From positions 372,001 to 436,000 of the forward strand of contig NZ_BAABRS010000002.1 of NCBI RefSeq assembly GCF_039545095.1: 64,000 nucleotides of DNA, in the 5' to 3' direction. The stretch comes from Fodinibius salicampi. Its GTDB lineage: Bacteria; Bacteroidota; Rhodothermia; Balneolales; Balneolaceae. The notes under the pieces are model-generated. The model ran no database searches. It was not told where the DNA came from and saw only the letters and a program-made list of their open reading frames with translations. Of the stretch, positions 1 through 7,677 are shown piece after piece (the first letter of the stretch is position 1; every line of letters begins with the position of its first letter). Both the position numbers and the translations under genes were made by a program.

Positions 1-1607
1 CCAATAGACCTATTAGCCGAAAAAGTTATCAGAAAGCTTTTGAGCATGTAGAGTCGGAAAATTCCTGGTGGGCTGATTCATCTGTATCACCCGAGATACC
101 ACTTACGGATGATTTTACCCTAGGATTTTACGAGCCGGAAATACAGGGGACCTATAACCACAAATTGCCTTATGGTGAGAATAACGGCGCGGCCTGGTAT
201 GGGCGGGGCATGAATACAGAATTTAAAGGAGGATTTTATATTAATTCCCATTTTTTGGATATAACTATTCATCCCCAAATTGTGCATCAGCAGAATGAAG
301 ATTTTGAAGTGCCCCGATTTATCCCGCGGGACAGGGATGGAAATATTCGTTATGTGGCACAGGGAACGCTGCCGGAAGATACACTTGCTGAGCGCATTGA
401 CCGCCCTTTCCGTTTTGGCCCAGATAGCTATACCACCATTAACTGGGGCCATTCGTCTGTTCGTTTTCACCGGTATAATATGGAGATTGGACTGAGTTCC
501 GAGCCGCTATGGTGGGGACCGGGAGTACAATATGCACTTACGCTTAGTAATAATGCCGGTGGTGTACCCCATGCTTTTCTGGGGAACCGGGAACCAATTG
601 AGTTACCTTATAATATTGGTCAGTTTCAGTTCCGCTGGGTTTGGGGATGGCCTAAGGACTCAAAGTATTTCGATTTGAAAGAGGCCTATGCAACCCGCCC
701 GCATCAGAGTCCGGAGAAATTTCTTCGCCGTCGATTTATGAATGGGTTGAATATTGTTTACTCCCCATCATTTTTGCCCAACTTTCATATTGGAACCAGT
801 CGAATCATCCACCAATATATCCCGGAAAGTGGAATGACCGCAGGAGATTACTTGGCGATTTTTAGGTCTTTCCCAAATCCGGATGAGAAAGCATTGAGTG
901 CTGCTCGAGACGCCAGTCATTATGAGGAGATCAATCCTTTGTCTTCGGTTTACTTTCGTTGGGTTTTTCCAGAGAGTAATGCCGAGGTATATGCAGAATA
1001 TATGAAGGATTCACATAGCTGGAATTTTCGGGACTTCCTGATGGAGCCACAACACGGAAGGGCTTATACCATAGGCGCCCAAAAGATTATTAAAAGTGGT
1101 TATAGCTGGCTCGATTTTGTGAAAGTAAATGCGGAGATTAATTCGTTGATGTCAACCCGCCTTGATGATATTCGTCCCCAAACGTATCTCTATTCCCACA
1201 AAAGCGTAAAGCAGGGGCATACCCACCGGGGGCAAGTATTGGGAGCAGCAATTGGACCGGGCTCAACCAGCCAGTATATTGGGGCCGAGTCGTATTTTGA
1301 AAAGGGCAGGATAGGCTTTTTCGTGCAGCGGACGGTGGATAATAACCATTTACATTATGAATATTATCAGCGCTGGTACCAAACCGGATGGTACGGGGAT
1401 ATGTATCGCCACCGAGTGGATGTAAATATCGGTCTGGATGCAAATTATCGAATCTACGATATTATGTTGGGAGCAGGCGTGGTATGGAATAAGAAGTACA
1501 ATTACGGACGATTTGGCTACGGCGATTTTAATATCAACTGGAATAGTCGGCCCCGTGACGATCGCCTTAACATGCAGTATCAGTTTTCCGTGCGCTATCT
1601 TTTCTGA
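1..1607 (+). CDS. Capsule assembly Wzi family outer-membrane protein (5' truncated)
   Basis: The reading frame is open from base 3, so the gene begins before the window; at least 534 codons are present, ending at TGA 1605-1607. An early stretch reads AAWYGRGMNTEFKGG, followed by many alternating aromatic/polar strands and a C-terminal YLF, as expected of an outer-membrane beta-barrel. The pattern resembles the Wzi capsule-assembly family, whose characterised member is a surface barrel that holds capsular polysaccharide. Many Bacteroidota-type genomes carry such proteins without a known capsule locus, so surface-polysaccharide attachment is an inference. The signal peptide would lie outside the window. 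It converges on nadK with a 36-base gap and no obvious terminator. Confidence 0.72.
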   Translation, partial: NRPISRKSYQKAFEHVESENSWWADSSVSPEIPLTDDFTLGFYEPEIQGTYNHKLPYGENNGAAWYGRGMNTEFKGGFYINSHFLDITIHPQIVHQQNEDFEVPRFIPRDRDGNIRYVAQGTLPEDTLAERIDRPFRFGPDSYTTINWGHSSVRFHRYNMEIGLSSEPLWWGPGVQYALTLSNNAGGVPHAFLGNREPIELPYNIGQFQFRWVWGWPKDSKYFDLKEAYATRPHQSPEKFLRRRFMNGLNIVYSPSFLPNFHIGTSRIIHQYIPESGMTAGDYLAIFRSFPNPDEKALSAARDASHYEEINPLSSVYFRWVFPESNAEVYAEYMKDSHSWNFRDFLMEPQHGRAYTIGAQKIIKSGYSWLDFVKVNAEINSLMSTRLDDIRPQTYLYSHKSVKQGHTHRGQVLGAAIGPGSTSQYIGAESYFEKGRIGFFVQRTVDNNHLHYEYYQRWYQTGWYGDMYRHRVDVNIGLDANYRIYDIMLGAGVVWNKKYNYGRFGYGDFNINWNSRPRDDRLNMQYQFSVRYLF

Positions 1608-1643
1608 TCCTCGTTCCAGATCGAGTTGTGGATGGATAACTCA

Positions 1644-2513
1644 CTAATCTTCTCTCGAATCTACGCCCCACATAAGTTTGTGTCTAAGCGTATCAAAATA
1701 GCTCTGGTTGGGTAGTTCAATCAGGTCAATTGTAAAGTTAGACCGGCGGATGTACACCTCAAATGGATAGGATAGGATCTCTTTAATTTGACCATCATAG
1801 GAAAATAGTACTTCATGCTCTTGCTTCTGTACACTTACTTTTAGTGATTTATCCGAGGGAAGAACCAATGGACGGGTCGTAAGTGTATGTGGATTAATAG
1901 GTGTCAGAACCATTACATCGGAATTGGGCATGACAATAGGTCCGCTCGACGAAAGATTATAGGCCGTTGAGCCTGTGGGGGAGGCTACAATAAGTCCGTC
2001 AGCCCAATAGTTGTTAATAAACATCTCATTATACTCTGCGCTAACGTTTACCATGGAGGTAGAATCCTTTTTGGCAAAAAGGAATTCATTCAGAGCGTGG
2101 TAGATATTTCCTTCGTTATCCTCTGCTTCCAGCATATAGCGTTTGTCGATACGGTAGGTCCCCTCCTTAAGATAGTCCAGCGCTTGGTCGATATTTTCTT
2201 TCTGGGTGTAAGCCATAAATCCCAATCGTCCGCTGTTCACTCCCAGAATTGGTTTTTGGATATTTTTCATGAGCCGGGCTGTATATAGCATGGTCCCGTC
2301 CCCGCCAACCGCTATAATAATATCTGCCTGGTCAATAGCTTCTTTTTCATCTTCTACGACCATAGCAGAGGAATGCTCTTCTCCGCGATAGAGTTCCTGC
2401 AGATCAGAGCTAAAGATAATGTCAACTTCGTGCTCGTCTCCCCAATGCAGGATATCAATAAAAGAGTCCTTAACCGAGTATTTTTTAGGATTAGCTACGA
2501 CGGCAAGTTTCAT
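1644..2513 (-). CDS. nadK: NAD kinase
   Basis: A 289-residue protein that phosphorylates NAD+ to NADP+ with ATP in the cytoplasm. The family signature GGDGT is at residues 70-74, followed by GVNSGRLGFMAY, the NE pair in ALNEF, and DGLIVASPTGSTAYNLSSSG, which form the nucleotide-binding core. Length is typical of bacterial NAD kinases. It starts at ATG 2511-2513, six bases after the stop of the upstream binding-protein gene, so the two are probably cotranscribed. Nothing is missing or unusual in the motifs. Confidence 0.95.
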   Translation of the reverse strand: MKLAVVANPKKYSVKDSFIDILHWGDEHEVDIIFSSDLQELYRGEEHSSAMVVEDEKEAIDQADIIIAVGGDGTMLYTARLMKNIQKPILGVNSGRLGFMAYTQKENIDQALDYLKEGTYRIDKRYMLEAEDNEGNIYHALNEFLFAKKDSTSMVNVSAEYNEMFINNYWADGLIVASPTGSTAYNLSSSGPIVMPNSDVMVLTPINPHTLTTRPLVLPSDKSLKVSVQKQEHEVLFSYDGQIKEILSYPFEVYIRRSNFTIDLIELPNQSYFDTLRHKLMWGVDSRED

Positions 2514-2519
2514 GTCAAG

Positions 2520-4013
2520 TCAATTTAAGTTTTCAATGGGTGGAAGCAGAATATTGCGAACATCAATCCACCAGGGATAGGGAGTCTGGGTGAGATTTTT
2601 AATCTCCGAACGTGCTACTGCAATGGACTGAACGGAAAATTGCAGTATTGATGGTTGTAATGCCCACTGGCGTTCAGGGATAAGCGGCTGACGTTCCGTT
2701 ATAAACAAACCAATACCCTGATGAGGTATCCGGCTATTGCTGATAGAAAGATCAGCATTATTTTGATCCAAAAGCATTGATAAATTATTCAGCAATTGTT
2801 GAGAATATGGATGACCCGTAATACGAGCTATGTTGACCGTCCGGTAATCCAAAGAGATACTATTGCCATTATTATCTTCTTTAAAAGAAGTTTCCGTTAT
2901 CCTGTAATCCATATTTTCAAAAAGAGCAGAAGCATTACTTTGGACAATTTGACCTATGCCGGTGACAACATCATTTGGCAAATTAGAATTTGGATTGTGA
3001 TGGAGCGTAAACGTGATTTCGCCTTCTGCTAGTATTTTTTGGTATCGATTGGAATAGGAAGAGGTAAGATTACCATTTTCATTGAGCAGTTGCTGACTAA
3101 GTGTAGGTCCCAATTCCGGAAGGTAGTGGATATCTCCGCTTTGCATGTTATTCCAAAGAGTCTGTCCGTCAGTGCTGCTAATGATATCTACCCGGTTTAG
3201 GGAGATATCTGAAGAATTATAGTAGTTATCGAATTTTGAAAAAATATGGGTAGAATCATTTTGCTGTCGGGAGAACGTAAAAGGACCACTTCCAATCGGT
3301 TCAAATGAGTTATTATTACCAACCGCTTCTTTTGGATAGATGACAGCTAAAGGTGTTGCCAGTTTATGAAGAAAATCCGGATCTGTATTATTTAGGGTAA
3401 TCACAACGGTAGAGTCATTGGGCGCTTGTATCCCGGATACTCCATCAAGTTGCCTGTGGTCTGGATTGTAAAGGTTACGCTGCTCTTGGAAATAAGGTTC
3501 AAATCCACTGATATCCATGAAAAGATGGGCAGCTTTTGGAGAAACACCACTTCGGGCAGATCGCTCCAGGGCAAACTTTATATCTTTAGCCATTAGTTTG
3601 CGTCCCGTTCCGCTGCCAAAGCGATCATTGTCATGGAAATAGACGTCAGTACGCAGCCGAAAGGTGTATTTCCTGTTGTCATTCTCGACGGACCAATCCC
3701 TGGCGATTGCCGGGGTTATATTCCCTTCGCCATCAAATCGTACTAATCCCTCATATAGCAATTGAACCGCACGCATTTCGGTAGCCGAAGAAGCCTGAAG
3801 AGGATCGAGTGTAGTAATAGGTTGATATTCCCCAATAACTAGCTGCCGAAAGCTGGCATCGCGTTTAGTTGTATCTTCTTGAGTAGTGGTGTCGTGGGCG
3901 ACAGCCGTATTCGGTTCACGGTCGACAATTACCGTTTCCGGCTGTTTACAAGATGCTAAAGCCATTAGAACAATGAGAAAAGCTAAAAGCGGCTTTGCGG
4001 AAGATAAATTCAT
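2520..4013 (-). CDS. ABC transporter substrate-binding lipoprotein (family 5, peptide/nickel type)
   Basis: A 497-residue lipoprotein: hydrophobic signal peptide with lipobox LASC, predicted lipidated Cys22. The early region contains ITTLDPLQASSATEMRAVQL and YEGLVRFDGEGNITPAIARDW, typical of SBP family 5 (DppA/OppA/NikA type), which captures oligopeptides, nickel complexes or similar ligands for an ABC importer. No permease or ATPase gene is adjacent, so the partner transporter must lie elsewhere and the ligand cannot be named. The nadK gene follows within six bases. The C-terminal half is more divergent than the N-terminal half. Confidence 0.85.
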   Translation of the reverse strand: MNLSSAKPLLAFLIVLMALASCKQPETVIVDREPNTAVAHDTTTQEDTTKRDASFRQLVIGEYQPITTLDPLQASSATEMRAVQLLYEGLVRFDGEGNITPAIARDWSVENDNRKYTFRLRTDVYFHDNDRFGSGTGRKLMAKDIKFALERSARSGVSPKAAHLFMDISGFEPYFQEQRNLYNPDHRQLDGVSGIQAPNDSTVVITLNNTDPDFLHKLATPLAVIYPKEAVGNNNSFEPIGSGPFTFSRQQNDSTHIFSKFDNYYNSSDISLNRVDIISSTDGQTLWNNMQSGDIHYLPELGPTLSQQLLNENGNLTSSYSNRYQKILAEGEITFTLHHNPNSNLPNDVVTGIGQIVQSNASALFENMDYRITETSFKEDNNGNSISLDYRTVNIARITGHPYSQQLLNNLSMLLDQNNADLSISNSRIPHQGIGLFITERQPLIPERQWALQPSILQFSVQSIAVARSEIKNLTQTPYPWWIDVRNILLPPIENLN

Positions 4014-4096
4014 TATCTGGTATTTATTTATATGAATATTTGAGTAATCATTCCGTCCAGTATCCTTTTGGAAATATAGGATAATCTGGATGTATG

Positions 4097-5293
4097 CTAT
4101 GATTTATTATCTGTTCCTTTTAATCCTTTGATCCCTTTAACAGCCTTTTCACTTAGTAGGTTCGTTTCATATGAACGTATGCGTCCTATTTTACGCTGAT
4201 GTTGTTCAATAGCAATATCAATAAGCTCAAGCATTAAATCCTGCATATCTATTTCGCTTTCTTCCCAGAGATAGAAAGAGAAGGAGCCTGGAATAGTATT
4301 GATTTCATTAAAATAGACCTCTTTGGTATTCTCATTAATCAGGAAATCGAGTCGGGCTACACCACTTGCCCGAAATAGGCTGAAGATCTTACGCGAGAGT
4401 GATTGGATTTTTTGGGTGAGTTCGTTTGAAATATCGGCCGGAATTTGGCGATCGGCCGAAGCCATCCCTTTTTGTGTCCCTTCTTCATTTTGATACTTGT
4501 CTTCAAAGGACAGCGTTTCATCCTGTCCAAGGGGACGTTCACATACGCTGTGTTGCATCTCTTGGGGGGTGCCCAGTATCGAACAGTTCACTTCCAGTAG
4601 CGGGGTCACCGCTTTTTCTACCATCAGGCTATTATCAAAGCGAAAGGTTGTTTCCACTGCTTTGATCAACTCATCCCTTTTTTCAGCCCTGTTTACCCCA
4701 ATGCTGCTGCCAAGAGTAACGGGTTTAATAATCAGAGGATAGTCGAGCTGTTCAGCTCTTTCGATTATTTCTTCCTGCTTCTCTGCCCATTCCTGCTCAT
4801 AAAAATCGATACCATCGACGACCGGGATATTATGAGCACGGCATAACTCCTTGGCTTTTACTTTATCCATTCCCAGGCTGGATGCAAAAACTCCGCTGCC
4901 GGCATAGGGGATGTTGTACATTTCGCAGGTCCCTTGGAAAGATCCGTTTTCTCCCTCAGAACCGTGAAAGGCGGGTATTACCGCATGGATGGTAGAACTT
5001 TCGGGCGACTGGAACCATCCTGATTCTGTTTCCTGAAGTACCGGTTTTCCTAGTTTATTATGGGTAAAAGTGCAGGGAGAAGCCTCTTTGATAAGGGTAT
5101 CCAGATCCTGGTAGTTTTCCAGCTCGAGTAGTGGTTTTCCTGTGAGCCAGCGACCGGATTTACTCACGTAAAGGGGAATGAGATTGTAGTGACTATCCTC
5201 CAGTGCAGCGATAACCTGCATCGCCGAAAGTACAGAAACCTCATGTTCGGGAGAGACGCCGCCAAAAGCGACAACAATATTTTTATCACTCAT
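4097..5293 (-). CDS. ddl: D-alanine--D-alanine ligase
   Basis: A 398-residue ATP-grasp enzyme that joins two D-alanines for the peptidoglycan pentapeptide. The N-terminus has GGVSPEHEVS (family pattern GGxSxEHEVS). GSEGENGSFQG and the ATP-binding IIKPVTLGSSIGVNRA follow, and the C-terminal metal-binding motif is NEINTIPGSFSFYLWEES. It is somewhat longer than the usual 310-370 residues, with a Lys/Gly-rich tail. In many bacteria ddl lies beside murC/ftsQ; here it sits about 50 kb from the dcw cluster at the right of the window, apparently on its own. Confidence 0.94.
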   Translation of the reverse strand: MSDKNIVVAFGGVSPEHEVSVLSAMQVIAALEDSHYNLIPLYVSKSGRWLTGKPLLELENYQDLDTLIKEASPCTFTHNKLGKPVLQETESGWFQSPESSTIHAVIPAFHGSEGENGSFQGTCEMYNIPYAGSGVFASSLGMDKVKAKELCRAHNIPVVDGIDFYEQEWAEKQEEIIERAEQLDYPLIIKPVTLGSSIGVNRAEKRDELIKAVETTFRFDNSLMVEKAVTPLLEVNCSILGTPQEMQHSVCERPLGQDETLSFEDKYQNEEGTQKGMASADRQIPADISNELTQKIQSLSRKIFSLFRASGVARLDFLINENTKEVYFNEINTIPGSFSFYLWEESEIDMQDLMLELIDIAIEQHQRKIGRIRSYETNLLSEKAVKGIKGLKGTDNKS

Positions 5294-5372
5294 ATCTTCC
5301 TATCATCGTTGCAGTTAATTCGCTTAATGATAAGAAAAGATGATTTCAGATGTGATATTAATAGTCACAAAT

Positions 5373-7553
5373 TTAGTCGTCTTTATTCTGGGCCATATAA
5401 AAGAGCTGCATGATACGCAGTTCGCTGTAGCTGACGGTTTTGTCGAGCTTGTTATAGATAGGACGCAGCATATGAGGGGCAATTTCGTTCATGATCTCCA
5501 TCACTTCATCCTGCTTGCGCATCGAGAGAGAAGAGGCGGCAGCAATGCCCTCGGTTCTCAGGTTATGTCCCTCTTCGAGGTACGTTTTCAGATGCTTGAT
5601 GATGGTTACCTGCTTAACTCCGTGCTCTTCCGCCAGGTGTTCGATAGACTGTCCGTCATTAAAAGCTTCGCCCACCTGTTCATACTTTTTCTTTTTTGAG
5701 GATTCTTTTTTCTTCTTTTTGAGGGATTTTTTTCGCGGCTCTACCTCGTGTTTCTGGCAGTAGTCAGTAATGATTTTAAGGAAATCTTTGCCGTACTTTT
5801 TCTGCTTAATCGAACCTACCCCATATATTGGCAACATATCGTCTTTATTCTGGGGAAAGTAATAGGCCATTTCCATAAGGGTTGTATCGGGAAAGATAAC
5901 ATAGGGAGGAATGCCCTGCTGGTCGGCCATCTCTTTTCGTTTCTCACGTAAACGCTCAAAAAGATCCTGGTCATATTCGTTTTCCACATCAGAAGATGTG
6001 CGTTCGATCGCTTCATCACCTATAACAGTATCGGTACGATCCAGAACACCAAATACATTTTCTTTTCCGTTTAGTACCGCTTTTGCCTGCTCTTCAAGTT
6101 CAAGAGAGCCATAGTTTTCTTCACGACTCAGGTAACCTTGTCGGACGAGCATCCGCCCTAGTAGAATCCACTGTTCTTTCGACCATTCATTACCGATATC
6201 ATAGGTTGAAAGTTCATCATGTCCGTTTTCAAGGACCTTCTTTGATTTAGAGCCGCGCAGTACATCCGCAATATAATAGGCTCCAAACTTTTCATCAGTT
6301 CGGGCGATACAGGAAAGAAATTTTTGTGACTGTACCGTCAAGTCTTCTACCTCTGCATCTACTGAAAGACAATTGTCACACATGCCACAATCATCGTGAG
6401 GATATGTTTCACCAAAATACTTCATCAGAGGTACACGCCTGCACTTATCCGTTTCCAGAAATTTCATCAGGTCTTTGAGATGCTTTTCAGCAACTTCTTT
6501 TTCTTTGTCTTCCTTCTGGTTAATGAAGTATTGTATCTTCTGCTTGTCAGAACGGCTGTAGAGCAGCAGGCAGTCGCTTCGCAGCCCGTCACGACCCGCG
6601 CGACCTATTTGCTGGTAATAAGATTCAATATTTTTGGGCATATCGTAGTGCATAACAAAACGCACATTTGGTTTGTCAATACCCATACCAAAGGCAATAG
6701 TTGCTACGATAATGGAAATATCATCCCGAATAAACAGTTCCTGATTGCGGCCCCGTACTTTTTTTGAAAGTCCCGCATGGTAAGGCTTTACGGAGTGCCC
6801 CTCTTTTTTGAGTTCTACATAGAGTTCATCCACTTGTTTGCGGGAGAAACAGTAAATGATTCCCGACTGTTTTTTACGGGTATAGAGAAAATCCAGTGTT
6901 TGCTCAAGGGGATCATCCTTGTCTGCTACTTTGAGGAAGAGGTTCTTTCGATCAAAGCTGGCCAGGAAGGTTTCTGAATCATCCAGCTTCAGAATTTTCT
7001 TGATATCTTTTCGGACTCTCGGGGTAGCGGTAGCGGTTAGTGCCAGACAGGTTGCTTCGGGAAAATCCTTTCGTACTTCAGTTAATTGGCGGTATTCCGG
7101 ACGGAAATCGTGCCCCCATTCCGAGATACAGTGCGCTTCGTCAATAGTAAAGAGATCAATATCCTGGGTAGATAACAACTCACGGGTTTTAGGCATCAGA
7201 AGCGTTTCCGGCGCGAGATATAACATCTTCACTTCTCCGCGCTTCAGCTTGTTTACATTATGCTGGTATTCTTCGGGAGAGAGGGAACTGTTGAGGTAGA
7301 TGGCCGGAATATCGTACTGGCGCAACTGTTCTACCTGGTCCTTCATCAGGGAGATAAGGGGAGAAACTACAATCGTAAGTCCGTCGAAAATAAGGGCAGG
7401 GATTTGATAACAGAGTGATTTTCCACCTCCCGTTGGCATAATAACAAGGGCATCTTCTTTGTCCAGTACCTGGGAGATAACATCTTCCTGCAACGGACGA
7501 AAATCTTCATACCCAAAAACGTTATTTAATTTGTTACGTGCTTCTTTGATCAT
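5373..7553 (-). CDS. recQ: ATP-dependent DNA helicase RecQ
   Basis: A 726-residue 3'-5' DNA helicase. Motif I is MPTGGGKSLCYQ (about residues 39-50). The DEAH box is in TIDEAHCISEWGHDFRPEY, and the motif VI region is QQIGRAGRDG. A zinc-binding segment with CRR...CGMCDNC follows, then the winged-helix RQC region. After that comes an HRDC-like domain (GIPPYVIFPDTTLMEMAYYF...YGVGSIKQKKYG). A very lysine-rich linker leads to a C-terminal helix-turn-helix-like region (SIEHLAEEHGVKQVTIIKHL), seen in many Bacteroidota RecQ proteins. It acts in recombination repair and fork restart. Start at ATG 7551-7553. Confidence 0.95.
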   Translation of the reverse strand: MIKEARNKLNNVFGYEDFRPLQEDVISQVLDKEDALVIMPTGGGKSLCYQIPALIFDGLTIVVSPLISLMKDQVEQLRQYDIPAIYLNSSLSPEEYQHNVNKLKRGEVKMLYLAPETLLMPKTRELLSTQDIDLFTIDEAHCISEWGHDFRPEYRQLTEVRKDFPEATCLALTATATPRVRKDIKKILKLDDSETFLASFDRKNLFLKVADKDDPLEQTLDFLYTRKKQSGIIYCFSRKQVDELYVELKKEGHSVKPYHAGLSKKVRGRNQELFIRDDISIIVATIAFGMGIDKPNVRFVMHYDMPKNIESYYQQIGRAGRDGLRSDCLLLYSRSDKQKIQYFINQKEDKEKEVAEKHLKDLMKFLETDKCRRVPLMKYFGETYPHDDCGMCDNCLSVDAEVEDLTVQSQKFLSCIARTDEKFGAYYIADVLRGSKSKKVLENGHDELSTYDIGNEWSKEQWILLGRMLVRQGYLSREENYGSLELEEQAKAVLNGKENVFGVLDRTDTVIGDEAIERTSSDVENEYDQDLFERLREKRKEMADQQGIPPYVIFPDTTLMEMAYYFPQNKDDMLPIYGVGSIKQKKYGKDFLKIITDYCQKHEVEPRKKSLKKKKKESSKKKKYEQVGEAFNDGQSIEHLAEEHGVKQVTIIKHLKTYLEEGHNLRTEGIAAASSLSMRKQDEVMEIMNEIAPHMLRPIYNKLDKTVSYSELRIMQLFYMAQNKDD

Positions 7554-7580
7554 GTGATCGCGAATTGAATTGGTTAATTT

Positions 7581-7629
7581 GATTGCATTGATGCATGAGG
7601 TAATTGAATCTCAGTACATCAATACAATC
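7581..7629. repeat. Imperfect inverted repeat in the carB-recQ spacer
   Basis: Arms GATTGCATTGATG (7581-7593) and CATCAATACAATC (7617-7629) are complementary over 13 positions with one mismatch. They enclose 23 bases that add a short GAG/CTC pairing. It lies downstream of the carB stop and 27 bases upstream of the recQ start, both on the minus strand. It lacks a T-run, so it is not a standard intrinsic terminator; it could be an RNA hairpin stabilising carB mRNA or an operator for recQ. Function unknown. Confidence 0.5.
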
Positions 7630-7677
7630 AGCGGTCAAGTTTGCTAATAATTAAGTAATCAGCGTAGCCTGTATATT

